Under the pieces are notes generated by a model. The model had not been told where the DNA came from. It did not search any database and saw only the letters and a list, made by a program, of their open reading frames with translations. Below, piece after piece: positions 43,449 through 53,155 of a stretch of DNA of 64,000 bases. This DNA comes from CAWFFV01 sp963814985. GTDB taxonomy: Bacteria > Chloroflexota > Ktedonobacteria > Ktedonobacterales > Ktedonobacteraceae. Where the stretch lies: positions 213,940 to 277,939 of the forward strand of contig CAWFFV010000018.1 in the NCBI GenBank assembly GCA_963814985.1, read 5' to 3'. Each line of letters starts with the position of its first letter. The first letter of the stretch is position 1. The translations under genes were made by a program, and so were the position numbers.

Positions 43449-44307
43449 TACATCAGCTCCCTGGCTATCGCTTCAAGAGTTATTGCTTCCGATGAGATGG
43501 CCATACCTGCCTGACGTAAACGAGATGCTAACTCAATAGGTTCAGGGATCGCCAGTTTGAGCCTGCGTAATCGCTCCAAATCTGCAAAAACGACTGCCGG
43601 GGTTCCTTCTAAAACAATCTCTCCTCGCTCCATCACCACTACCCGTTGTGCCAGAGCAGCCTCTTCTAGCAGGTGAGTTACCTGGATGATAGTCAGTCCA
43701 TATTGCTGGTTGAGCTGGTGCAAGAGCAACACAATCTCCTGCCTCGACAGTGGATCAAGCATAGAAGTTGCCTCGTCCGCAATGATACATTGAGGACGCA
43801 ATGCCAGTACACCTGCAATCGCCAGACGTTGGCGTTGTCCACCAGAGAGCTTATGAGGAGAACGCTGGCGTAAATCCGCAATACCTACCGCCATCAGCGC
43901 TGCCTCGACCCGTTCACGGATCAGTGCAACTGGCAGACCACGCACAGTTAAAGCCCAGGCAACATCGTCTTCCACAACAGTAGCAATAATCTGGTTATCA
44001 GGATTTTGAAAGATCATCCCTACACATTCCCGAATAGTACGCTGTTTAGTGGCATCTCTGGTATCACATCCCATCACCAGAACACGCCCACTATCCGGCA
44101 GCAGCAAAGCATTGCAATGCCTCGCCAGGGTCGATTTTCCACTGCCGTTATGTCCCAACACCACTACGTATTCTCCTTGCTGGATCTGAAGATTTACCTC
44201 TCGCAGAACAGAAACAGCCTCTCCCTCACCCTTTTGCCCTTCTGCACAGGGTAGGCATAGGTAATACACTGGATGTCAATAAGCGGTGATATATTGCTAA
44301 TGTTCAT
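43448..44307 (-). pseudogene. ecfA1: ECF transporter ATP-binding protein A1, frameshifted at its N-terminus
   Basis: Downstream frame: GHNGSGKST (Walker A), MIFQNPDNQIIATVVEDDVAWAL, LSGGQRQRLAIAG, CIIADEATSMLD. The likely true start is ATG 44307, overlapping the S-component stop, giving NISNISPLIDIQCITYAYPVQK. A one-base shift near 44230-44240 (CAAAAGGG runs) then joins KGEGEAVSVLREVNLQIQQG. Without that correction the gene would start at a GTG at 44269 with an odd N-terminus. The rest is intact and the length is normal, so sequence error is likely. Confidence 0.8.
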
Positions 44308-45040
44308 ATCTTTTGATGATGCCTCGTTTAACTGCTATCTTGACAATACGACGGGTGAGCCAACGTACGACTCGGCCAATCTTACCACCTGGAAATGGGC
44401 GTACATCATAGCCAAGGAGACGCACAAATAGATTGGTAACAGCATAAACAGCAGTAACAACTGGACATAATACTATCCATAATAACAGGTAAAGCGTTAT
44501 CCACAGATAGGTAAGAGCCAGCCTGGAGAGAGATACAATTGTTGGATAGACATTCTGTTTCCATATGGTTGCCAGCCCAATTTTTGGGGCTACTAAGTCC
44601 ATAATATGAATGATTATTTGATATGGCTGATGAAATCCATGAATGAGGTTAGCAACGGATATCCCCACTAATGACAATAGAAGAAAGAGGAGACCGTACA
44701 GAGTCAATGCACCACAGGTTATGCCCAGCAAAAGTAAGGGAAGATGCTGGAGACGACGCTTCATCGTCACACCTAAAAAAAGACCGCCAACACATTCTAA
44801 GAACATCAAGGCTACATTTTGAGGACCTATGACAATACTCACAATGAAAAATGCAACACACATTCCGATAATGCCCGTATAGAGGCCGCGCCGTAGCACC
44901 AGGATGGCAAATATTGGAAAGGTGAGTAAGCGAAAAAAGTTTCCTCCAACAGGAAGATATACAGTTAGTAATTGAAAGATAACGGCAATATCTGCCAGGA
45001 GCGCACCTTCAGCTATCTCTATTGGTTTCAGGTTCCGCAA
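44297..45040 (-). CDS. DUF2232/YybS-like membrane protein, putative ECF S component
   Basis: About 247 aa with six or more membrane helices, from TTG 45040 (start uncertain). KPIEIAEGALLADIAVIFQLLTVYLPVGGNFFRLLTFPIFAILVLRRG resembles DUF2232 and S-component N-terminal regions. First gene of the ecf operon; its stop overlaps the ecfA1 start. The substrate cannot be told. Repeat A12 lies directly upstream, so the promoter must lie in or beside the repeat. Confidence 0.65.
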   Translation of the reverse strand: MRNLKPIEIAEGALLADIAVIFQLLTVYLPVGGNFFRLLTFPIFAILVLRRGLYTGIIGMCVAFFIVSIVIGPQNVALMFLECVGGLFLGVTMKRRLQHLPLLLLGITCGALTLYGLLFLLLSLVGISVANLIHGFHQPYQIIIHIMDLVAPKIGLATIWKQNVYPTIVSLSRLALTYLWITLYLLLWIVLCPVVTAVYAVTNLFVRLLGYDVRPFPGGKIGRVVRWLTRRIVKIAVKRGIIKRYEH

Positions 45041-45067
45041 TATTCTCTCGCTTTGTAATATAATAGT

Positions 45068-45243
45068 ATAACTATTCAGGTCTGCTCCCCACCTGCGGTG
45101 GCTCACTCTGGTCGAGTGTGGGTTTTGTCGCTCGCGGCGGAGGTTGCGGCGCAACCTCCGCCACGAGCGACAAAACCCACACTCAATGGCCTGCGAAGCG
45201 CCATTGGCGCTGAGAAATCAGAAACAGAGGACTGGGTAGTTAC
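45068..45243 (-). repeat. Type A cloverleaf repeat A12
   Basis: Ends ATAACTATTCAGGTC and GGACTGGGTAGTTAC, CCACCTGCGGTGG hairpin, 33-base central arms with a single mismatch around TTGCGGCGCAA, and hairpin GCGCC-ATT-GGCGC. Directly upstream of the ecf operon. Confidence 0.88.
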
Positions 45244-45338
45244 AATCATATTATGCTTCCTACAAGGAAACAGACAATGCTTGTAGTGCTGATGAGCAGG
45301 CACATATGTGCATGTTTCGAGGATTCTCAAAACAATCA

Positions 45339-47495
45339 TCACACATACTTACGGCTTGACTCCCACAAAGTTATCTTCCCTGCTAACTCCTGGATAAAAC
45401 GGGATTCCTTTCCTTGTACAGTGAGGAGATAGAGAACATCAGCGGCGCGGGTCATTCCCACATAACAGAGTGTACGTTCCTTCTCAATTTCTAATTGTCT
45501 CTCTTCCTCTTCCATATTCCCCAGGTTTGAGAGTAACGGGAGTTCACCTTCCGTCAGACCCATCAGAAAGACGACCGGAAATTCTAAGCCCTTAGCGGAG
45601 TGGATTGTCAAAATTTTGATCTGCTCTTCCAGTAAGTTGAACTCACTGTCTGTTCGCAGTACAGCACGGAGTCCGGATCTTTTTAGCACAGATTGACACT
45701 GCTGACAAAACTCATTGGTACGGCATAAGATTGCAAAATCAGAGAGCCGAAAAGTCTGGTCACTGACCAGATCCAGAATGTGGTTTCGCACAAGCTCAAT
45801 TTGATGAAAATGATCAGAGGCCTGGTTAGAGCCACTTTTGGCCTGTAACAGGAAAGGAGATGGACCATGCCGCAGTGTCCACTCTGGCTCTATATATTCA
45901 CTCAACCCACGCATCAATGTATTCTGGTTGAGCAGTTGCGCTGCCGCTTCGATAATCTGACAGAGTATTTGCGATGATTCTTTCGTAAGATCGCGGTATG
46001 TCCTCTGGCCTGAATACCAGCCTGTTTCCATGAAAATCCTCGCGAGTTAGAGTGTCTGAGCAGCATCGCCAAGAATCATCAGGCTTTTCAATCCAAAAGG
46101 ACTATTGCCGGACAAAGCGATAAGCTGTTGTATTACACGTAAATCAACGGGTGTTAAATCTTGTGCTTCATCGACGATAATATCATCATATCTTTTACTA
46201 CAGGGTTGTTCTTGCAACATCAGGAGCGCAGCATCTGACCAATCATGATATTTTGCTTGAGCTAGCCTGCGCTGGTATGCTTCATAGACTCTCCATACCG
46301 CTTCTCGTTGTCCTGGTGCAAGTGCGGTTTTGCGACCATAGCGCTCGATACTTTTATATTCCTGCACATCTTTAAGACCAAATCCCTTGATGACACGCTT
46401 AATCTCTTCCTCAAAAAACTTTTCACTCCGTTTCAATACGGCTGCATTACCTGTTTGCCGTACTTCAGCCAGTGCATCACGTAGATACTTCTGAGGCGGA
46501 GGTTCTCCTTTTTTGGCGAGATTTAAGCGGCTACCAAGCAATTCTACTATTATACTATGTAATGTTCTTACTTCCAGATTATAGGTAATGGGCCAATTAG
46601 CTCTTCAATAAGAGAAGTCGTAATAGATGAAAGGGTCTTGCTAAATGTTAACATCAGGACATGACGCCCTTGCTCAGCCAGACGAATAGCACGATAAATG
46701 CCCACCGTCGTTTTACCAGAGCCAGCAACACCCTTGAGTAAAATCAATGGGGTATATTCCATATCTATATACTGCTGCTGTTCAGGTTGTAGATTGAGCA
46801 TGAGCTGCTTAATCTTGCCTTCACAATAGCCTTCCAGGCGATCAAGTGTGGTACGAAAGAGCAGATGCGAGGAATCAAATCTGACTTCATGCAATACAGG
46901 AGAAGTACTCAGTTCTTCTAACCAGAAACGTGTATGTTCAGATAACCCCGGTAAAGTTAAGACTTCTTCGAGCGAAGAGGCAGCTTTTAAAGTGGGGATT
47001 AAATGGCTGGGAACTCCAAGAATACGCAAGTGCGAAGTTTTGGAAGAAGTGAAAATAGTTTGATGTCCCCTGAGATATCGTTTCTGACTCTTCCCACGAG
47101 GGTAGAACAGAATTATCCCAGAGATATCTTGCCAACTCCTGTTCAATGAGAGCATCTGACTCTGTCAGAGAGTCAGATAGTAACTCCTCATCTAACGCCA
47201 GTTGATAGGCATAGCTGGTCGAACTACGCCGATATGCCTTGTCCAGAATGGAGTGATATCCTAAATCTTTTAGACAGAGCAGACGGTCTTTCTTCTCATA
47301 GATCAATCGCATCCTGTGATCAACGTAACATTCCCATGCGTTCTCATCACTCTCATAACGATGAGCATTTAAGGATGAACTATTCGGATTGTCGATAAGC
47401 AAACGTATTTTGTTGAGGACTGTTTTCTGTTTCCCTGATGGAAGCTGATTTAAGGCAGTATGGAAACGTTTTGTACATTGAACTTCTATAGCCAT
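45339..47495 (-). pseudogene. UvrD-type helicase with RelE-like N-terminal domain, multiple frameshifts
   Basis: ATG 47495 (GGAGGA upstream). N-terminal ~90 residues: KRFHTALNQLPSGKQKTVLNKIRLLIDNP, then WECYVDHRMRLIYEKKDRLLCLKDLGYH, a RelE/ParE toxin fold. Helicase motifs follow in other frames: LILLKGVAGSGKTTVG (Walker A), DDIIVDEAQDLTPVD (II), LTIHSAKGLEFPVVFLMGL and YVGMTRAADVLYLL (VI). Breaks lie near 47067-47070 (a C4 run), 46582, 46041 and 46010. Full length would be about 718 aa. A toxin-like domain on a helicase hints at a repair or defence role. Confidence 0.75.
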
Positions 47496-47585
47496 AATAA
47501 CATATCCTCCACAAGCTATATATCGATACAGACATACTACTACATACACAGCTATTGTCAAGTCCCACCCCTCTTGCGGGTAAAT

Positions 47586-47639
47586 GTCAAATTTTTGCAT
47601 CCGAGATGAATGAAGCAGCCCTCTCTGCAAAAATTTGAC
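47586..47639. promoter_or_regulatory. 14-bp inverted repeat between divergent helicase genes
   Basis: GTCAAATTTTTGCA (47586-47599) and TGCAAAAATTTGAC (47626-47639) are exact inverse complements with a 26-base loop. CCCTCTTGC-like sequence occurs on both outer sides. Could be a shared operator or the ends of a lost element. Confidence 0.4.
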
Positions 47640-47737
47640 GTTTCCATCCCTCTTGCCAAGTCCATCACAGCATGCTATAGTACGTTTCCGTAAAAGCATG
47701 TAATCAGAGAACTAGTAATCAGGAAGAGATTGGAAAA

Positions 47738-50014
47738 ATGACTTCTCAGGGAGCCAGAGGCAAAACACGCTCACGTACAATACAGGCAACTCACTTTAGC
47801 GCTAATCCACAACAAGCGGCAGCCATCGGGCACAACACTGGACCTGCTGCTTTTATCGCCGCTGCTGGTACGGGGAAAACTTCTATACTTGTACAAAGGC
47901 TGGCGCGTCTCGTTGCCGATGAGGGCGTTGCACCAAATCCATTCTCTGTGTTACGTTTACTCGTGCTGCCGCCGATGAAATGGAAAAGCGTACTATTAAG
48001 GCCTTGAAAGCTCGTGGTTTGACGAGCAAAGATATGAAGACGCTCCGTGTCGTCACTTTTCATGGCCTGGGACACCAGATGCTTCGAGAAAAATTACAAT
48101 GGGCACCACAAGAATTAAATCAGCGCCTGTTAAGTGGTGAACCGCGCCAATGGCTGGCAGAGGATATTCTTCGCCCCTGGCGCAGTGATCGCAGCCGTGG
48201 CATGAATTGGGATATTGAGATCGCCGATGTACTGGCAACGATAGACCGCGCGAAAGAAGGTATGGTCAAGCCCGAAAAATCACTGGACTTCTTCGGTTCA
48301 CACCTCGGTGTTGAGGCAGAACTGGCCGAACGCTATCAAGATTTTTTTCAACGTTATGAACAAACCAAGCAAAAAGAAAAGCTTTACGACCTTTCCGATC
48401 TTATCTATGTGCCCCTCAGTCTCCTCGAAAGCAGCCCAAAGTTCCGCAAGACCTGGCAGAACCGCTATCTCTATCTTCAAGTCGATGAAACACAGGACAC
48501 CAACCCATCACAATATCAGCTTATCCAATACCTTGCAGCACCCAAACATAATGTAGTGGTAGTAGGTGATCCTGATCAGGCTATCTATCAATTTCGTGGT
48601 GCCAGCCCGGAAGCATCTATCCTCTCGTTTCGGACGATGTACCCTAAAGGTACCATTTACCGTATTGAGCACAATTATCGTTCAACACCGCAAATTCTTA
48701 TGGCAGCGAACCACCTGATAGCTCACAACGACACTACACCCGATTTCGAGAAAATACTTCGTCCGACACAACCGGATGGCGCTCCTGTGTGTGTCACCGC
48801 CTACAACGATCAGGAAGATGAGGCGGATGGTATTGCTACCCGTATCTCCAGGCTGGTACGTACCTGGCGCGAGCAGCAAGAAGAACTCTCCTATCGTGAC
48901 ATTTTTGTGCTCTCTCGAACCAATCATCATCTTGCTTCTTTAGAAATTGCGATGGCCCGCAATAGTATTCCCTATCGCACTGTCGGTGGCTCCTCATTCT
49001 TCAAACGTAAAACTACACGCGACATGCTGGCCTATCTTGCGCTGATCGACGGGGTACGCATCAATCAGGACTATCTTGCCTCACGCAGTGGACCACAACC
49101 ACAAAAATTTGATGAGGTTTTTACACCCGTTCATTGTGGCGAACAGAATGCAGCCTTTCGTACGGTGGCGAATATTCCTTCCCGTGAGTACTTTGCGCGT
49201 ACTACAAAAACGTCACATCGTCTTACTCCAACATTTTTCGGTACCCTTTCATCCTATGCCGCAGGCCGCCCCCTGTTACAGTTCTGCGAGGAACATTCCT
49301 ACACCGTTGCAGCAGAATATCAGCCGGGTATCAAGGATTTCGTGGCCTTGATACAGCGCGTCTGGAAAAAATGTAATAATCAACCAGCAGAAGCCATAAC
49401 TCTCCTCCGCAGAGTATGCCTATGACGTCCACCTCCGCCATTCTGATAGCAAGCACAAAGAGAATCATGAAGAAGAACATGAGACCCCCACGCATCACGA
49501 AGAGGTCAAATTAGAGGGACGTTACGATGAACTTGAAGAGTTAACGCAGATTGCACGCCGTCACCATACTATTCGCCATTTTCTTAAGGCGATGACACAA
49601 TTGAAAGAACAGGCTGAGGATAGTAGCAAGAATAAGCGTGACTGTGTCAGCTTGATGACGATCCACAAGTCAAAGGGCCTTGAAAGTCCTGTAGTCTTTG
49701 TTATGGGCTTGACCGAGGGTATCTTTCCCCATCGTCACTCCTATACGATGGCAGAAGATGGCCCTATTGCCACGTCAGGCATAGCAGAGGAGCGTCGTCT
49801 CGCCTATGTTGCTTATACACGAGCACAAAAGTTGCTCTTCCTCTCGTCTATCCTGCGCTACCGGGGTGGAGATGCTATTCCCTCACGTTTTATTCAAGAG
49901 GCCGGTCTTTCACCAACGGATGAAGATGATGCCCTCAACCCCTATCTTTTCCATCGGGATGGTACTCCACGTAAACTCAGTCCACTGGTCACTACTCCAA
50001 CATTGTTTGAATAG
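47738..50014 (+). pseudogene. UvrD/PcrA-family DNA helicase, two frameshifts
   Basis: Motifs: FSANPQQAAAIGHNTGPAAFIAAAGTGKTS (Q motif and Walker A), FTRAAADEMEKR (Ia), LQVDETQDTNPSQYQL (II), VVVGDPDQAIYQFRGA (III), IEHNYRSTPQIL (IV), MTIHKSKGLESPVVFVMGL (V), RLAYVAYTRAQKLLFL (VI). The frame breaks near 47943-47960, before VTFTRAA, and near 49413, before EYAYDVHLRHSDSK. Reconstructed length is about 758 aa, normal for UvrD, though the 2B region is unusual. 3'-5' helicase for repair. Overlaps the convergent LysR gene by 23 bp. Confidence 0.85.
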
Positions 50015-50954
50015 AAGGCAAATTCCTTATAGCTATATTCTCTGCGGAAACATGCTGAAGGGCTTCTTCTCCCTGTAGATGCAAAAATGAGCAGAAGGCC
50101 TGGGCAGCTTGCGAGAGTTGTTTATCTCCACGCTGAATGAGGCTAAGTTGGGGACGTAGATCGACATCCGCAATTGGTACTCGTACTAAATCACCGTTTG
50201 CCAATTCTCGTTGGACAGAGAGAGAGGAGATGATAGCAGCCCCCACACCGCTCATCACCATATGTTTAATGGCTTCGTTATCAGTTAGTGTAAGCAATGG
50301 GTGTATCTGTACTCCATGACACAGTAGCCCTTGCTCAATGACCTCACGAATACCACTTCCCTGCTCACGCAACAGCAGTGTCCCCTCCCCCAAAAGCTCC
50401 GGCTTGAGTGAAGGTAACTCACTCCAGGGATGTTTCGGTGCAACCACCAGGACAAGTTCATCATAAGCAAAGATCTCAACTTTGAGTTCCGGTGGCAGTG
50501 TTGATGCATCTCCCTCCACCAGACCAAAATCCAAACTCCAATTGAGTGTCTCATCTACAATTTCCTGGGAATTGAGGATGGAAATATGCAACGTCACCTG
50601 AGGATAACGTAGACGAAAACGTGCCACGATTGGTGGGAGGAGATATACACCTGCGGTAGTATTGGCAGCAAGCGTTACTTCTCCTCTGTCAACATCACGC
50701 AATGCAGCCAGAGCATCCTCCATTTCTCGTTCAAGCACAAATATCTGGTATGCATAACTCTGTAGCACACGGCCCGCATGGGTCAAAACAATACGCCTCC
50801 CCTGGCGTTCAACCAGTCCCAGACCCACTTCATGTTCTAAACTTTGAATAGTTTTTGTTACGGCAGGCTGACTCAGATGAAGTTCCTCAGACGCTCGTGT
50901 AATATGTTCAAGCTCAGCTACCTTCAGGAATACACGCAGATTTTGCAGGTTCAT
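49992..50954 (-). CDS. LysR family transcriptional regulator
   Basis: About 320 aa from ATG 50954, where GGAG lies 6 bases upstream (ATG 50960 is too close). The N-terminal winged HTH is classic: MNLQNLRVFLKVAELEHITRASEELHLSQPAVTKTIQSLEHEVGLGLVER. A periplasmic-binding-type co-inducer domain follows. It resembles CbbR/CysL-type members, but no target operon is adjacent: it converges on the helicase and faces a repeat upstream. Confidence 0.92.
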   Translation of the reverse strand: MNLQNLRVFLKVAELEHITRASEELHLSQPAVTKTIQSLEHEVGLGLVERQGRRIVLTHAGRVLQSYAYQIFVLEREMEDALAALRDVDRGEVTLAANTTAGVYLLPPIVARFRLRYPQVTLHISILNSQEIVDETLNWSLDFGLVEGDASTLPPELKVEIFAYDELVLVVAPKHPWSELPSLKPELLGEGTLLLREQGSGIREVIEQGLLCHGVQIHPLLTLTDNEAIKHMVMSGVGAAIISSLSVQRELANGDLVRVPIADVDLRPQLSLIQRGDKQLSQAAQAFCSFLHLQGEEALQHVSAENIAIRNLPSIQTMLE

Positions 50955-51096
50955 ACTCATCTCCAAGCTCTAAATAGGTAGCGATTTACGTAGTATAGGT
51001 AAGTGCTATCCCTCAGACAATGGCATCATACCAAAAAGCTGCACAAATCACAGAGGATTGCACTTCTCTTCTTTATCGCTATTCCATAAAAACACT

Positions 51097-51269
51097 GTAA
51101 CTCTTCAGGTCTCTTTTTTGACCTCAGCGCCTTCGGCGCTTCGGGGTATTGTATGTGTGGTTTTGTTGCCAGTGGAGGAGATTGCGTCGCAATCTCCTCC
51201 ACTGGCAACAAAACCACACATACAACGAGAGCGAGCCACCTGTGGTGGCGAGGAGATCTGAAGAGTTAC
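51097..51269 (+). repeat. Type A cloverleaf repeat A13 with exact 8-bp flanking repeat
   Basis: The best-preserved copy. Ends GTAACTCTTCAGGTC and GATCTGAAGAGTTAC; GCGCC-TTC-GGCGC; perfect 37-base central arms around TGCG-T-CGCA; CCACCTGTGGTGG. Flanked on both sides by AAAACACT (51089-51096 and 51270-51277). Confidence 0.92.
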
Positions 51270-51277
51270 AAAACACT

Positions 51278-51558
51278 TGATCTCCACAGAAGAGCAGGTG
51301 TTTTTCCTATATCATAGCTAGCTGGCATAGCTAACATAACCATAACCATAATATAAGTATGACGAATTATACAGATAACTTGCAAGAATAATATGAATAT
51401 GTTACTGTTTACCCTGGCAGCAAAACAAGTAAATTTATACCTGATCGGTATCTCACCCTGGTGCTTGCAACAGTCTTAGCGATTTCTGGTCCGAAGCTAA
51501 TCTAGCAAAGGTCGCACACGATCCAAAGACCAAAATGCCGAGAGAGAGTGATACATAA
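51278..51558. other. Intergenic region
   Basis: About 280 bp of AT-rich sequence with no gene or palindrome seen; presumably the promoter of the zinc-ribbon gene. Confidence 0.3.
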
Positions 51559-52154
51559 ATGAAAAAATGTCCTCGTTGTAAATACAAGAATACCGACACA
51601 ACAACCCATTGTGAGCAATGTGGGTTCTCTCTCCCAAAATCTGCACCATTTCCTCCCGATCTGGTGGAGTACATTGCTCCACCACTGATAGGTTTCACAA
51701 CCTCCACTCAACCAGATCAGAAACGCATACGTCCTGCTTTACAGCATCGTACGCTTGTTGATTCCTGACCAGTATTATTCTTTACCTCATCGGAGCTGTT
51801 CTAGCATCATCGGGTTTGTTTGGAGCGCTTACAGGTTTCATGGCAAACGTGCCAGCTCTGCTATGGGCGCTTCTCACCTTCTTCGTCAGCATCGCCGGAC
51901 TTGCTATTGTGCTTACGCAATACCGCTCAGCACATTTACGTTGGTGGCAAAGAATTATCTGGATACTTGCAGTAACGATTTGCACCTTTGTTATCCTCAT
52001 TATCGCAGGTTTTCTTATGAGTTTACAGCCTGCTCAATCCATGACCACTTTGATCTTTGGGGGCACAATAATCCTGACCTACGGTGTTATCGTAGCATTG
52101 TTTGCGCTTTGGTGTCATTTCCCATCCAGTTCTGTATACATCAGAACTGAATGA
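51559..52154 (+). pseudogene. Zinc-ribbon multi-pass membrane protein, frameshifted
   Basis: The first part is a zinc ribbon, KKCPRCKYKNTDTTTHCEQCGFSLP (CxxC...CxxC), followed by a Pro-rich linker. The frame ends at TGA 51766-51768 but one extra C in the CC run near 51765 would continue with LTSIILYLIGAVLASSGLFGALTGFMAN and three further membrane helices to the stop at 52154. Reconstructed length is about 198 aa. Such zinc_ribbon plus membrane proteins are common and of unknown role. Its stop codon touches repeat A14. Confidence 0.6.
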
Positions 52155-52316
52155 AACTACTCAAGCTCCTCTCTTTGCTGATTTCTCAGCGCCTGAGGCG
52201 CTTCGCTCTCGTTTTATGTGGATTGTGTCGCTCGTGGTGGAGGCCGCGATGCGACAGCGAATCCACATAAAACGAGAGCGAGCCACCGCAGGTGGGGAGG
52301 AGACCTGAGGAGTTAC
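52153..52316 (+). repeat. Type A repeat A14, partly deleted centre
   Basis: Ends AAACTACTCAAG and CCTGAGGAGTTAC, hairpins GCGCC-TGA-GGCGC and CCACCGCAGGTGG. The central arm has lost much of its right half (ATGTGGATT pairs with AATCCACAT only), leaving an asymmetric loop. Confidence 0.8.
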
Positions 52317-52393
52317 AAGCTAATGAAACTTTTCCACAGAAAGCCACGTGAAAAGCAGTAGGCACGATACTACGCTGAGAAAGTGAGATAGAG

Positions 52394-52729
52394 ATGACGC
52401 AATGGAGCCAGCACAACCTGCACAAGCACATGTACGTCCACTCTTGCGATAACAAGCATCTGGGACAGATAGCAGAAGTCTATGCAAAATCCTTTTTGCT
52501 CCACAAAGGATTCTTTTTTCCCAAGGATCGCTACATTCCCTACAGTGCAATTGCGACTGTTGATCATAATCAGGTGCGGTTGAAAGTCAGTGCATCTGAA
52601 GCCCAGGAGATGATGTGGGAAGCACGAGCAGGCTATGAGGATCACCTGGGTGACCCAACCCAACTCTTTTATGACCGTGGGCACGGGATACATGATCCCT
52701 GTGAGGAAACAAATCCTGAGAAGATGTAA
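52394..52729 (+). CDS. DUF2171/PRC-barrel-like small protein
   Basis: 111 aa. HMYVHSCDNKHLGQIAEVYAKSFLLHKGFFFPKDRYIPYSAIATVDHNQVRLKVSASEAQEMMW reads as a compact beta-barrel like PRC-barrel or DUF2171 proteins (set-point strand, IPYSAI, then residues ending in EA). No catalytic motif. Monocistronic between repeat A14 and the sigma gene. Function unknown. Confidence 0.55.
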   Translation: MTQWSQHNLHKHMYVHSCDNKHLGQIAEVYAKSFLLHKGFFFPKDRYIPYSAIATVDHNQVRLKVSASEAQEMMWEARAGYEDHLGDPTQLFYDRGHGIHDPCEETNPEKM

Positions 52730-53155
52730 GAAGCTTACATTCTTGAGGTAGTGCGTAACGCCTCTCTCAGCGGCTATTCCAAAGTGAAGAGAAGGGACCT
52801 GCTTTAATACACACGAACAAGCACAAAGGTATTAGAAGCATAACGATCTAGAAAAATACATGCTACGACCTATCCTGGTGAAATTCGCTCTCTCAACTTT
52901 CTGTCAAGTTCCATCGTGTTAGCTAACAAAGTGACGAGTGAAGAGAAGATACGGTTAGAACCTGATTGTATCTAGGGTAATTACCCGATGTTATGGCCCC
53001 GTCCATTCATATAAAATAATAAAGAAAAATACTAAAGGATGGACACGTACACATTGGCACGAACGTGCAATTCTTGCCTGTGAGTGCCGACCACGAGGCC
53101 ATACGGAGTCCGACGCTGATTTTGTCGGTAAGTTTCCTGAAGGGAGCGTGGAATC
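52730..53155. other. Leader region of the sigma factor gene with two palindromes
   Basis: No supported gene. GTTAGCTAAC (52918-52927) and GGGTAATTACCC (52975-52986) are perfect palindromes and could be operators. GAAGGGAG precedes the sigma ATG at 53156. Confidence 0.4.
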
